DNA from: an uncultured Schlesneria sp.
Lineage (GTDB): Bacteria > Planctomycetota > Planctomycetia > Planctomycetales > Planctomycetaceae
DNA: 59,542 nucleotides
Assembly (NCBI GenBank): GCA_903899985.1
Contig: CAIULL010000118.1
Span: 1-59,542, forward strand
Direction: 5' to 3'
Part shown: in pieces, positions 1-8,219 of the stretch
Layout: each line of letters starts with the position of its first letter
Numbering within the stretch: the first letter of the stretch is position 1
Notes under the pieces: generated by a model
Database searches by the model: none
What the model saw: only the letters and a program-made list of their open reading frames with translations
Told to the model about the DNA's origin: nothing
Made by a program: the position numbers and the translations under genes

Positions 1-69
1 ACTGCTTGACGATGACGATCCGCAGCAGGGGCAGCCTTTAATGACGACGATGTCACCAGGATTTGGCAT
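1..69 (-). CDS. Ser/Cys-rich phage tail-tip protein, N-terminal fragment
   Basis: Reading leftward from an ATG at base 69 gives 23 residues without a stop before the window ends. They include a CPCCG motif followed by an unbroken serine run. The ATG overlaps the stop of the upstream gene in an ATGA junction, the same coupling used between other genes of this module, which supports a real start. The Cys-rich motif plus serine tract resembles the C-terminal part of the neighbouring gene, so the two may be related tail-tip proteins. The function is unknown and the remainder lies outside the window. Confidence 0.55.
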   Translation of the reverse strand, partial: MPNPGDIVVIKGCPCCGSSSSSS

Positions 70-686
70 CAGCAGCATCCTCTTGCCTGGCCGTACGTGA
101 CGGTCAGTGAGCCACCGGAACAACTGACCCCCGTTACAACAGTGATACATCCACAGGGAGCAGTACTACTGGATGATCCCGAGACTGACTGAGACGACGA
201 CGTATTTGAACCGGAACTACTGCTGCTCGACGTCGAACTGGATGATGAACTGCAGATTGACATCGGGGCACGCTCGAACGTACGCAGGAACATCGATCGT
301 TTTGGAACCCCTCCATTTTGGCTGTGTCCTTGAGCGAAAAACCCGACGGTGTTGCTGTTTCGAGTCAGGACCCACGAGCCATCTGATGGTCCCCATTCTT
401 CCCCGGGAGCCGGATCGCTGATCGCTGGATCGACCGACACATAAATGAACTGGTCGAAATAGGCCAATCCTTTGGCGCCAGAGGCGATCGAAATATTTCC
501 CGTGACCATGATATTGCCCGGTTTGCCGCAGCCGTACTGGTCAACATGTGTAAATGAAGTTGCCTCGTTGTTTGCTGTCGCCTGAATCGTTTCCACCGAA
601 ACGGCCACCACGATTGATCTTGGCGGGATGGTCAGGCCCGAATCGTTCTGGATGACGACACTGATTTTGGGGGCGAGTGCAGTCAT
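69..686 (-). CDS. Putative phage tail-tip protein with serine tract and Cys-rich tail
   Basis: This is a 205-residue protein of the phage module. Residues about 1-140 look like a compact beta-rich domain. Residues about 144-176 are almost pure serine with some Thr, Gly and Gln, forming a flexible linker. The last 30 residues form a small Cys-rich module containing CGCITVV and ending in CC. Its start codon overlaps the stop of the hub gene by 4 bases (ATGA), and the next gene overlaps it in the same way, so the three are probably translationally coupled. Position after the hub gene suggests a tail-tip or accessory fibre protein. No family was recognised; the structural role is inferred from gene order. 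Confidence 0.6.
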   Translation of the reverse strand: MTALAPKISVVIQNDSGLTIPPRSIVVAVSVETIQATANNEATSFTHVDQYGCGKPGNIMVTGNISIASGAKGLAYFDQFIYVSVDPAISDPAPGEEWGPSDGSWVLTRNSNTVGFFAQGHSQNGGVPKRSMFLRTFERAPMSICSSSSSSTSSSSSSGSNTSSSQSVSGSSSSTAPCGCITVVTGVSCSGGSLTVTYGQARGCC

Positions 687-2551
687 GTATTCACGTTCCC
701 CAGGTAAGCGTTACGTCTGGCTGTCTCGTATTTGACGTATTGGATTTTCTCCGCAATTCCCTGGCGTGCCGTCATCTGTCGGCGTTCTTCGTAGTCTGGC
801 GTGATATAGCTGTGTTCTGTCCCCTGGCTGGCGATTGTCGAGGCGCCGCTTTTGTTGATGGAGTATGTCACCTGACAGATGGCGCCATCCATATCGATCG
901 GAAAGAGGCCGATGAACGTGGCCCGCTCACTCGTCACTGTCTGAAACTTCCGCGCCAGCGATTGCGCGTAGTATTGGCACTGATCGACCACTTCCGCGTA
1001 ATTTGTGGTGTAGTTCGAGGGGAGCCCATTCAAATCGCTTTGAACGATGACGGTGGGCCGGATGTCGTCTCGAATGACCGTATAGGCAAAGTTTTTATCG
1101 CTACCGCTGCCGATCTGCATCAGGAATTCGTAACGAATCGGCTGCCATGTCTCCGGGTCGCGCACTTGAAATGCGTTCGCAAATGAAAGACTCGCCTCCA
1201 CCCATTCAATTGATCTCGTATTTCTGACGACTTTACCTTTCACGACGGAGGTGTATGAAACAAGCGTCGGATTGATTTGTTGCAGCAGTTTTGGTGAGAC
1301 GGAAATGATCGATCTGTCGGTATCAATCGGATCGAGGCTCAAGGAAAACGAAGCTCGTTCGTCTTCGCCGGTTGCGGAGTCGGCCGCCTGCTTATCAATT
1401 CGTGTTCCGTTCGGGTAATTCGCATACAGTCCTTCGCACAGTTTTCCGTAAAACAAACCCGTGATATAGGCGGGTCGCTGGTGCAGTGCCCCGAGGTTAT
1501 CGGTCCACATCTGGGCGAGTTCGTTCGACAGAATGATTTGTTTTCGCGTGACGGGTTTATCGATCGTGGGGACGGGATATCCCCAGTTTCCATCGCTGTC
1601 TTGTTTCGCGCCCGGCGCGTTTTCAAAATCAATCCGATACGAGTTGAAGATCGTGTCTCTTGCAAGCTCCTGGATGCTGACTTTGGTTCCATCTGGAAGA
1701 ACAGACCGCATGGAATCGAGCCAGCGAAATTCAGCCCAGTCGGTCTGGCCAAATCCTCCCGATGTCACCGTTTGTGGAGTGTCGCTGGTTGCCTGGATGA
1801 GAATCTCGTACGAAAGTGGTGCGTATGACAACTGCCGAAGCGGCTTCCAGCTGAGATCCGTATCCTTTCCAACGGCTCTCAGCGGCAGTTGCATTTGATA
1901 TCGAACGGGGGCGGTCACGATTTTGATGAAGTCAGGAACCTCTTGCGGGTCAATTCCCTGTCCGACATCTTGTGAGGGAAACGCAGGTAGATCGGCACCC
2001 TCTCCAGTCACCACGATTTTCCAGCTTTGAGTCGAACGAACGGGAACGACTCGACAACCAAGATCGTTGCAAAGTTTGTCGAGTTCCTGCGCCGCGCTCG
2101 TATGGTCCCAGTCACAATCGGGCCGCGAGTCGTTTGGTAAGGCGGTGACGTCAAACATCGATTCGCCGAGGGCCTGAAACAACAGAGTGGCAAGCTGTTG
2201 CGGAGTCTTCTCATGAATCGGGTCGATCCAGTTATTCGGCAGCCGAAAATTGTATCGGCCTGTGATATATCGATGCACCCATTTCCAGCGGGAATCCATG
2301 AAACGGATGTCGACAATCTGACCGCCGCCGCCAACTTCGTATTGTACGGCATCAATATGCGCATTCTGGATCGTAATCGTCTGATCGTTGTAGGTCATGA
2401 CGATATCGCCATCCTCCTGGGGCAATCCGTATTGCGGGAAGACCTTCATTGTTCCAATCGACGGCTGGACACCGGAAATATCGGTGAACTCAAACGACTC
2501 GACGGCGTTGATGCCGGGGTATGTCACGTTTCCGTGGTTATCAAGGGACAT
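683..2551 (-). CDS. Phage tail hub-like minor tail protein
   Basis: A large protein of about 622 residues lying after the tape measure and distal tail genes, where siphophages encode the tail hub or tip protein. The sequence is rich in Trp, Tyr, Asp and beta-forming residues and has no membrane segment or enzymatic motif that I recognise. The open frame extends to a TTG at 2599. I chose the ATG at 2551 because GAGGAG lies directly before it (2555-2560, minus strand). The stop overlaps the next start in ATGA. The hub assignment rests on gene order and size and not on a recognised domain. Confidence 0.55.
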   Translation of the reverse strand: MSLDNHGNVTYPGINAVESFEFTDISGVQPSIGTMKVFPQYGLPQEDGDIVMTYNDQTITIQNAHIDAVQYEVGGGGQIVDIRFMDSRWKWVHRYITGRYNFRLPNNWIDPIHEKTPQQLATLLFQALGESMFDVTALPNDSRPDCDWDHTSAAQELDKLCNDLGCRVVPVRSTQSWKIVVTGEGADLPAFPSQDVGQGIDPQEVPDFIKIVTAPVRYQMQLPLRAVGKDTDLSWKPLRQLSYAPLSYEILIQATSDTPQTVTSGGFGQTDWAEFRWLDSMRSVLPDGTKVSIQELARDTIFNSYRIDFENAPGAKQDSDGNWGYPVPTIDKPVTRKQIILSNELAQMWTDNLGALHQRPAYITGLFYGKLCEGLYANYPNGTRIDKQAADSATGEDERASFSLSLDPIDTDRSIISVSPKLLQQINPTLVSYTSVVKGKVVRNTRSIEWVEASLSFANAFQVRDPETWQPIRYEFLMQIGSGSDKNFAYTVIRDDIRPTVIVQSDLNGLPSNYTTNYAEVVDQCQYYAQSLARKFQTVTSERATFIGLFPIDMDGAICQVTYSINKSGASTIASQGTEHSYITPDYEERRQMTARQGIAEKIQYVKYETARRNAYLGNVNT

Positions 2552-2653
2552 TTGCTCCTCACGATCGTAATCGTTTACGTGGCTTGTTCCGTCGTCCAAT
2601 GCCGTGAAGGATTTTGAGGCGAAATTCGAGGTGAATCACGCGATTCGACGAAA

Positions 2654-2780
2654 CCCCACCGCCCCTGCGGCGGTGGTCACCGGGCCTTTGCCCTAGGCAT
2701 TGACATAATGCTGTCTGTTGGTGAAGCACGGTTCGGGGTAGGGCAAAGGCCCGTTAACCACCGCCGCGGGGGCGGTGGGG
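2654..2780. repeat. Dispersed inverted repeat family R1, complete copy
   Basis: Two arms of 42 bases (2654-2695 and 2739-2780) are near-perfect inverted copies. The outer part is CCCCACCGCCCC...GGCGGTGG and the inner part is GGGCCTTTGCCCTA, so each arm also has internal hairpin potential. The 43-base spacer is not conserved with other copies. Related copies lie at 14906-15027 (complete) and 59377-59418 (one arm). This copy begins 57 bases after the stop of the distal-tail gene and could act as a terminator or mRNA-stabilising hairpin. Confidence 0.9.
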
Positions 2781-2837
2781 TGAAAATCCATGGCGGCCTC
2801 GCCTTTTGTTTCAGCTGCATGTTTTAAAAATCACGGG

Positions 2838-3578
2838 TTATCCTCGTTCGTGAGGGAACCCGACGAGCGGAACGATCGACCGGAATTTGTACGACCAGTT
2901 AACCGTGTATTCGAGAGGAACACCGCGTTCCATTTTCGGGCTGGAATAGGTCACCTGATGACAGTCGGCGCTGCCGGAAAATGCCGTTGGAAAGATCGGT
3001 GACTCAGGGTTCGGGTTCGGTGTTCGCATTGTCAGCGAACCTGTTTGCGTCGCGTAAAAAAACGAGTTGGTTGAGACCGCCTGCTGAATGGGAGTTCCGC
3101 TTAATGGCAATCGTTCGATCATGATTGGCCCTCCGAAGTTATCGCTGAATGAAAGTTGTTCGGAATAGGCCAGGATCGTATCTGGCGACGTGATGAATGA
3201 ATCCATCTGCAGGCCAAACGTGTAATTCAGATAGGTCACCGTTTCGGCGCCACTCATTTCCCCATGTGAGACGGGGTTCGTGACGACGACTCCGCCGATC
3301 GCATTGGCATTGTTCAGCCAGAATGGAGTTTGGGATCCATTATTGTCGAGAAACCCGGCCGAATAACCGTTCACCGAGTAGGCGTTTCGGATGTCTGTTA
3401 ATGATGCGAGCACCAGGGCCTGGCTGTTCGGCCCCTGCTGGACGATTCTACCTTTCATGGACCATGATTCACGGAAGATATTGGCGCGTTGCGTCGACGA
3501 ATATTGAATCGTTCGCTGGATTCCCGCGAAGTTCACTTCCCCGCTCGAGTGGATATAACCGCCGTAATAGAATTTCAT
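2838..3578 (-). CDS. Putative phage distal tail protein
   Basis: A 246-residue protein starting at an ATG preceded by AGTAGG. It is beta-rich, has no signal peptide or membrane segment, and lies 7 bases after the tape measure stop. In siphophage modules this slot normally encodes the distal tail protein linking the tail tube to the hub. I recognise no specific domain, so the assignment rests on position. It is followed by an R1 repeat, which separates it from the hub gene. Confidence 0.5.
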   Translation of the reverse strand: MKFYYGGYIHSSGEVNFAGIQRTIQYSSTQRANIFRESWSMKGRIVQQGPNSQALVLASLTDIRNAYSVNGYSAGFLDNNGSQTPFWLNNANAIGGVVVTNPVSHGEMSGAETVTYLNYTFGLQMDSFITSPDTILAYSEQLSFSDNFGGPIMIERLPLSGTPIQQAVSTNSFFYATQTGSLTMRTPNPNPESPIFPTAFSGSADCHQVTYSSPKMERGVPLEYTVNWSYKFRSIVPLVGFPHERG

Positions 3579-3585
3579 CTTGTGC

Positions 3586-5334
3586 CTACTTAAACCAGAA
3601 TGACATTGTCTTAATGTTCTTCTCGAAGGCTTCCTGCTGAGACTTCAGCGTCGCCTCCAGTTGAGCAAAGAACTCGTCTGCGGCAAACGCTTTTTCCATG
3701 GCTTCGACAAGCTTCTTCCCCGCCTCTTCGTTCTTTTGACCGAGGTCCTTGATATGGCTGACAAGTTCTGGCTCTTCCTTATCCTGTTTCGCTTGCGCCT
3801 GTTCGGCTTTGTTCTTAAGACCTTCGTGGTCACCCGCATCTTCCAGGATGTCGTTACCCCGATCGTCACGACCGCGACTCTCTTCTTCCTTTCGGATGGC
3901 AGCGGCCAACTTTGTGCCGTCACCGGCATGGGCTTTTCCAAACTCCATGTCAAACTGATTGAATTTCTCGCCGGTGCCTGCTTCAATCCGCTTCCGTTTG
4001 GCTTCGAGGGCTATCAGTCGTGTCCGTTCGCCCGGCGTCATCGCGCCGACGTGGCGGCGATTTGAGGAGATGCGTTCCTTATCGATCTCGTAGTTTTTAC
4101 GAGCCGCTTGAGTCTGTTCTCGAAGCGTATTCAGCAGTTGAGCGGCTGATTGTGCTCGCTCGTTACCGATTGCCAATTGTTCCTTGTCGAGTCTTACTTG
4201 ATCTTCGGCTTCTTTCGTCAGTTGTCCGGCCCGCGACGTTCCTGCTTCGGCAATCTGGCTCTTAATCTTCTCATTGTGGGCTGAGCGCATGGCGGACGTT
4301 TCATTGCCTGTCATGGCATAGTCGGCCGCTTCTGACAATTGTCGTGAGGTTTGTTTGTCGCCGAAAATATGGTTTGACGCCCAGCCGACGGGAGCAACGA
4401 CTCCTTTCGTAATCCCACTCAGGATTCTCGTTCCGAGCGGCTTCGGTACGGGCGGAGGCTGATAACGAGGATCGCCAGATTCGTATTTTCTCTCGTTGTT
4501 CAATGCGGCGATCGTTCGTTGATGGGCTTCGGCGGACTTCTTGCGATCTTCATCTAATCTCGGTTGTGCCTTATCGAGTTCTTTCTTGCGAGCTGACAGG
4601 TGGCTCATCTTGTTACGGGCTTCGTCTTCCTGTTCCTTCAGACCCAGTTCCTGTTCCGACCGTGACCGGATTGCCTGCCGCCCCTCAAATCCCAAGCTGC
4701 TATTATCCTGTTCTTTTCGGATCGCGGCTTCTGTTGTTGATCGCCGCACTTGATTCGTCGATACCTGTCGCGTCTCGGCGAAATCCGGCAGTTCCTTGGA
4801 CATGCGAATCGTCTGGTTCAAATGACGCCCGACGGCGACGTTGGCTGCACCTTCCTGATGTTGTCGATGCTGCGTATTTCCCTTTCTCTGTTCCGCTTCG
4901 AACTGCTGTTCCCAGACATTCAGTTTTCGCAATGCAACTCCAGTCCCGATCACTGCTGTGGTAACGAGTGAGAATGATCCCGCCAGAGATTTCAGAACTC
5001 CCGCATTCGTCGATGCGGCTTCGCCAAGCCGCCAGATCCCATCTTCGCCTCTCACCAGCAGCGTGGTATCGAACTCAGGTGCTGATTTGGGCGCGGCAGG
5101 AGGCTTGGCGTTGCCTCCAAGCATCGAGCCCAGCAACGAATGGATGTTTGTTGCCGTCATCGTCGCTTGTGCAACCTGTGGTCCCAGACTGTTGGCCAGC
5201 AGTGAATGAACCGGAGTCCCTCGACCGGCATGAAGAGTGTTCAGCGAGTTTTTCAATTGATCAACGCCGGTCATCGCTGCGGACAGACCGTTCAGCGCGA
5301 TATTGATGACGACATCCCTGACTGTGGCTGACAT
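3586..5334 (-). CDS. Phage tail tape measure protein (short)
   Basis: A protein of 582 residues, very rich in Lys, Glu, Gln, Arg and Ala with long predicted coiled-coil stretches (about residues 135-285 and 330-575). There is one hydrophobic segment near residues 110-130 (containing VTTAVIGTGVAL). This composition, and the position directly after two overlapping small tail genes, is typical of tape measure proteins, which set tail length and are ejected with the DNA. It is short for the family. At the usual rule of about 1.5 angstrom per residue it would specify a tail of roughly 90 nm. No lytic domain is visible. Its start lies 43 bases inside the preceding gpGT-like frame. Confidence 0.75.
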   Translation of the reverse strand: MSATVRDVVINIALNGLSAAMTGVDQLKNSLNTLHAGRGTPVHSLLANSLGPQVAQATMTATNIHSLLGSMLGGNAKPPAAPKSAPEFDTTLLVRGEDGIWRLGEAASTNAGVLKSLAGSFSLVTTAVIGTGVALRKLNVWEQQFEAEQRKGNTQHRQHQEGAANVAVGRHLNQTIRMSKELPDFAETRQVSTNQVRRSTTEAAIRKEQDNSSLGFEGRQAIRSRSEQELGLKEQEDEARNKMSHLSARKKELDKAQPRLDEDRKKSAEAHQRTIAALNNERKYESGDPRYQPPPVPKPLGTRILSGITKGVVAPVGWASNHIFGDKQTSRQLSEAADYAMTGNETSAMRSAHNEKIKSQIAEAGTSRAGQLTKEAEDQVRLDKEQLAIGNERAQSAAQLLNTLREQTQAARKNYEIDKERISSNRRHVGAMTPGERTRLIALEAKRKRIEAGTGEKFNQFDMEFGKAHAGDGTKLAAAIRKEEESRGRDDRGNDILEDAGDHEGLKNKAEQAQAKQDKEEPELVSHIKDLGQKNEEAGKKLVEAMEKAFAADEFFAQLEATLKSQQEAFEKNIKTMSFWFK

Positions 5335-5723
5335 TGGTTCTCAATCATCCTCAACAATGTACTTTGAAACTCGACTTCCCTGGCTCGGTTCACTGATTCC
5401 ATCACTCCCTGGATGACGGCCGCGTTGCGTCTTACCACCGAGTCGTCGGGAAACTGTCCGACCGCTTTACATTCTTGATAGTGCTCGTAGCAGAGCACAT
5501 TCTCGGGGCTCAGCGATTTCGGGTTTTCTGGTGATCCCTTCGGGCAGCCCCGGTCAGGGTCTCGACATGGCGCGAGAAATGACGGTCCGCAATTGAGCAA
5601 TCGCAATTCCAGTCTTCCATCGCGGCCTCGTTCAAACGTCCATGTGTCGTGATTGACCACGTACTTTTGGCAAAGGTCGCAGTCCATCTCGACGATCCTG
5701 GGGTGCCTCAATAACAGACGCAC
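5292..5723 (-). CDS. Tail assembly chaperone, downstream (gpGT-like) frame, Cys-rich
   Basis: A 143-codon frame that could start at GTG 5723 but is more plausibly translated as an extension of the preceding gene by -1 frameshifting at the A AAA AAC heptamer (5735-5741). After the slip the reading continues Leu-Ala-Asp-Gly-Val and stays open to 5292, giving a fusion of about 285 residues. The frame has about seven cysteines, including CDLC and CRDPDRGC, suggesting a metal-binding fold. Its end overlaps the tape measure start by 43 bases. Two overlapping frames joined by a slip just before the tape measure is the classical lambda gpG/gpGT arrangement. Confidence 0.7.
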   Translation of the reverse strand: MRLLLRHPRIVEMDCDLCQKYVVNHDTWTFERGRDGRLELRLLNCGPSFLAPCRDPDRGCPKGSPENPKSLSPENVLCYEHYQECKAVGQFPDDSVVRRNAAVIQGVMESVNRAREVEFQSTLLRMIENQCQPQSGMSSSISR

Positions 5724-5731
5724 CCCATCGG

Positions 5732-6148
5732 CTAGTTTTTTACCTGTTCCGCATCGCTTGGTTTTGCTTCTTCATTCGGTTTGACGTCACTTGCCAGCGT
5801 GCCGCGAAGAATTCCGTACAGCCGGGTAAACAGGTACGGGTGAATCCGTTCGCATGCGGCGGCGGTCACCGGAACATCGTGAATACCGACATCTTTCAGG
5901 GTCCACGAGTCGATACGGGATGCCACGAACTTACAAGCGATCTGTTCGGCTCGCTCGGCACATTTCGGATCGAACTCTTTGTTTCGAACGGCGACCACAA
6001 TTTCTGCATCCAGTCGGGTGACATCCATGCGGGTGGCTGGTCGGTAGGTAAATTCCAGCTCGTCATACAATCGCTCGCCCGACTCTTCCGGCACAGCGGC
6101 TGCAATGTAGCCCGTTCTGGTGTATCCGTCGGAAATATACGATCCCAT
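5732..6148 (-). CDS. Tail assembly chaperone, upstream (gpG-like) frame
   Basis: A protein of 138 residues between the tail tube and tape measure genes. In siphophages this product binds the tape measure during tail assembly. I chose ATG 6148 because AAGGA ends 9 bases before it; the in-frame ATG at 6157 has that motif directly adjacent, which is too close. The last sense codons are GTA AAA AAC followed by TAG, placing a canonical -1 slippery heptamer right at the stop. No catalytic motifs were seen. The family assignment comes from gene order and the frameshift architecture. Confidence 0.65.
   Translation of the reverse strand: MGSYISDGYTRTGYIAAAVPEESGERLYDELEFTYRPATRMDVTRLDAEIVVAVRNKEFDPKCAERAEQIACKFVASRIDSWTLKDVGIHDVPVTAAACERIHPYLFTRLYGILRGTLASDVKPNEEAKPSDAEQVKN
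5735..5741 (-). promoter_or_regulatory. Programmed -1 ribosomal frameshift site A AAA AAC
   Basis: On the minus strand the zero frame reads GTA AAA AAC TAG. The heptamer A AAA AAC is in the correct phase (X XXY YYZ) for tandem tRNA slippage. A -1 slip avoids the TAG at 5732-5734 and enters the open frame ending at 5292. Both frames and the phase were checked base by base. Whether a stimulatory structure lies downstream was not assessed. Confidence 0.8.
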
Positions 6149-6191
6149 TACGACCATTCCTTTTTCGAGAAGTGTTAAAACATGACGTCAA

Positions 6192-7097
6192 TCAAGCTGG
6201 TAACGTGATGACCAGTTCTTTGGTCGAACCGCTGGCATAGGCCTGGTACTCAACCGGCCATCGCAGATGTTGTCGACCTGGAACGACAACTGATTCAGAC
6301 GGTGCGAGCAGTTTTGCGAAGGTCATCGAGAATGTATTCGTCCCGTTTGTAAACGACAGTGATCCCGTTGCCGGATTTCCCGCGCGAGTCGCGTTGAACA
6401 GTGTTTGCTCTGTTGCCGTGTATTTCGTCTGTAGACTGAGCTTGATCACTCGGTCTGTTGGTTCCAGATCGGTCGCGGTCTGCCCCTGCATGTAGGTTGG
6501 CTGGATCATGTGGTCGATCGAGACTTCAAACTTGTCAATCGAATAGGGAGTTCCGGAAAGTGTGATGCCGCTCGCGAGGTCATAAAACATGTACGGCCTG
6601 ATGGACGTATCGATCGCAGGGACTGTATTCGGGAACGAGCCAGCGACACCTTGTGACATTGTTTTTCCAACACACGACAATGTCATCTTCAGTTTTTCGC
6701 CCGGCGCCGACTCGAACTTGGCCTGGTTGATTCGAAGCAGGTACGTGTTGACCTCCGTTACGTTGTCGAGCATCACGTACATGTCCGTAAGCGCGTCGGC
6801 TTGCGCATACGATCCGCCACTGGATGCCGTGCCAAGAATGAACGGCATAAAGACCGCGAGTTCTGTGGGGGTGGGAGTCAGCACCAGATCACCAGCAACC
6901 TTGATATTGCCTTGTGCGACGCGACTGATGTCACGCGAACGACTTCCTCGCAAGCCATCATCCGCCACGATTTCGATTGATTCCTTGATCGAGTGCGACA
7001 GGAGTTCAAACCGTACAGAGGAACTGTTGAACGTGGTTGTTCCGCCGCCAAACGGATTGACTGCCGCCTGGCTCTTAAAGCCCATTGATTCTGTCAT
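6192..7097 (-). CDS. Phage major tail tube protein
   Basis: A 301-residue protein starting at an ATG preceded by AAAGG. It lies 43 bases upstream of the tail chaperone genes and after the gp10-type gene, the usual tail tube slot. It is rich in Thr, Ser, Val and Ile with alternating polar and hydrophobic residues, as expected for the beta-barrel tube fold. It has no signal sequence or membrane segment. About 300 residues is slightly longer than common tube proteins; the C-terminal part (about 235-301) could be an added surface domain. No single diagnostic motif exists for this family. Confidence 0.65.
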   Translation of the reverse strand: MTESMGFKSQAAVNPFGGGTTTFNSSSVRFELLSHSIKESIEIVADDGLRGSRSRDISRVAQGNIKVAGDLVLTPTPTELAVFMPFILGTASSGGSYAQADALTDMYVMLDNVTEVNTYLLRINQAKFESAPGEKLKMTLSCVGKTMSQGVAGSFPNTVPAIDTSIRPYMFYDLASGITLSGTPYSIDKFEVSIDHMIQPTYMQGQTATDLEPTDRVIKLSLQTKYTATEQTLFNATRAGNPATGSLSFTNGTNTFSMTFAKLLAPSESVVVPGRQHLRWPVEYQAYASGSTKELVITLPA

Positions 7098-7212
7098 GTG
7101 ACGGACCTTTCTTTTCCTGACCGATGAGAAATCGGCGAATGTGACGCTTCGCGCTTGTTTGACTGTGTCGGACCTTCGTTTTGTTTCGTCCGACGTACCG
7201 AACGCATTTCAT

Positions 7213-7291
7213 TGGGAGGGTGAGGCTCCTGCTGAACCGCGAAGCAGGTACACACAGCAACTCAGCGGCTCGGCAGGAGCCTCGCCCTCCC
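7213..7291. repeat. Dispersed inverted repeat family R2
   Basis: An imperfect palindrome with outer arms GGGAGGGTGAGGCTCCTGC and GGCAGGAGCCTCGCCCTCCC around a centre of about 40 bases. Related elements lie at 13175-13254 and, more diverged, at 9954-10073. Translation of such elements yields GEAPAEP or GRGSCRAAE strings, which explains the short spurious frames here. This copy occupies the 269-base gap before the tail tube gene; I see nothing else in the gap. Confidence 0.85.
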
Positions 7292-7366
7292 GTCGGATAG
7301 CGAGCCATGTTTGTGCTGGATTATTTCGTGAAGTCGACTCGTCGAGGCGTCTCAACCGTTGACCGC

Positions 7367-7648
7367 TTATTGTTCGATGACCGGCGGATTTTCGGCCGGC
7401 TTTTCGAGCTGAACAACGACCGATTCAGAGATCGTTTTCACAACCACGGGTGCCTCGTTGTCGGACTGCTGAACGACCTGTCGGACCACAACGTCGAGTT
7501 CCTTGTTCCATGCATGAGCTGCCGCGATCGCTTCCTGGATTGTGTTGAAGGGACCGCGAATCACTCCGTTTCGTTGAACCGTTGTTAAAAAACCTTCGTT
7601 GGTTGTTTGTGACGGTTCTGGCACCACATGACAGCCGTTGATATCCAT
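7367..7648 (-). CDS. Small phage-module protein of unknown function
   Basis: A 93-residue protein starting at ATG 7648 in line with the flanking phage genes, 64 bases after the gp10-type gene. The middle (about residues 25-55) contains VIRGPFNTIQEAIAAAHAWN, which looks like a small alpha/beta domain. The C-terminus is rich in Val, Glu and Pro. No family was recognised. Position between the gp10-type and tail tube genes suggests a minor head-tail junction factor, but nothing in the sequence demonstrates that. Confidence 0.5.
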   Translation of the reverse strand: MDINGCHVVPEPSQTTNEGFLTTVQRNGVIRGPFNTIQEAIAAAHAWNKELDVVVRQVVQQSDNEAPVVVKTISESVVVQLEKPAENPPVIEQ

Positions 7649-7712
7649 GACGAGAATCCTAAATCAAAAAAAGTGTGGCATGACGGGACGACCTGGTTCG
7701 ATTCAAAAAACC

Positions 7713-8219
7713 TCATTGTGAAGTCATGTCTGTTTGGACGACCAGATCGCCAATGTCGTCGGCGATTTTGGGTGCGGTGTCTGCGGCTGTTGCGTCTGCG
7801 ATCTGTGATGCAAGTTGATTGGCCGTGTCGGCGCTCATCCCGATTACTGGACGGGCTGGCATGAGCTGGGTACCCGTCTCGTGAAAAGTGGCGTAATCGA
7901 TCTCCGTGCCATAGACCAGTTCATGAGATGTGATGACGTCGATATTGCCGGCGCCATCAACGTCAACGAGTGATGCTCGTAACGCCCCCGTGTTGACAAG
8001 AATCGAATTGCGTCCTTTTCGTTGTTGAGTGGCCTTCGCGAGTGGAGCCCAGGCCTGGCCATCAGGGGTCGATTGATTTGCGAAAGCCGCAGACTCGTCT
8101 TTGGCAAGTTCGTAGCGAAAATCGTGTAACACCTGAGAGAAGTTGATCCCTTCGATCAACGAAGCGGCTTCGCCGCTACCCAGGATTTTAATCGAGTCTG
8201 TGACCGGTGCTTGTTTCAT
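7713..8219 (-). CDS. HK97 gp10/gpG-type phage morphogenesis protein
   Basis: A protein of 168 residues. The central part carries DGQAWAPLAKATQQRKG followed by ILVNTGALRASL. This combination (a Trp-containing basic stretch, then N-T-G-x-L-R-x-S) is characteristic of phage virion morphogenesis and HK97 gp10-like proteins acting at the head-tail junction. A HETG motif follows at about residue 112. The start codon overlaps the preceding stop (ATGA, 8216-8219), indicating coupling with the tail-terminator-like gene. The length is normal for the family. Confidence 0.75.
   Translation of the reverse strand: MKQAPVTDSIKILGSGEAASLIEGINFSQVLHDFRYELAKDESAAFANQSTPDGQAWAPLAKATQQRKGRNSILVNTGALRASLVDVDGAGNIDVITSHELVYGTEIDYATFHETGTQLMPARPVIGMSADTANQLASQIADATAADTAPKIADDIGDLVVQTDMTSQ

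Noticed and set aside
69-260. Serine tract as a sequencing or assembly artefact
   Set aside because: The frame is intact, codons vary within the tract, and the next gene also has a serine run, so it looks genuine.
7075-7308. Small frames translating to GRGSCRAAE or GEAPAEP strings (also at 13048-13350)
   Set aside because: They arise from the R2 inverted repeats, occur in several phases and have no ribosome-binding site.
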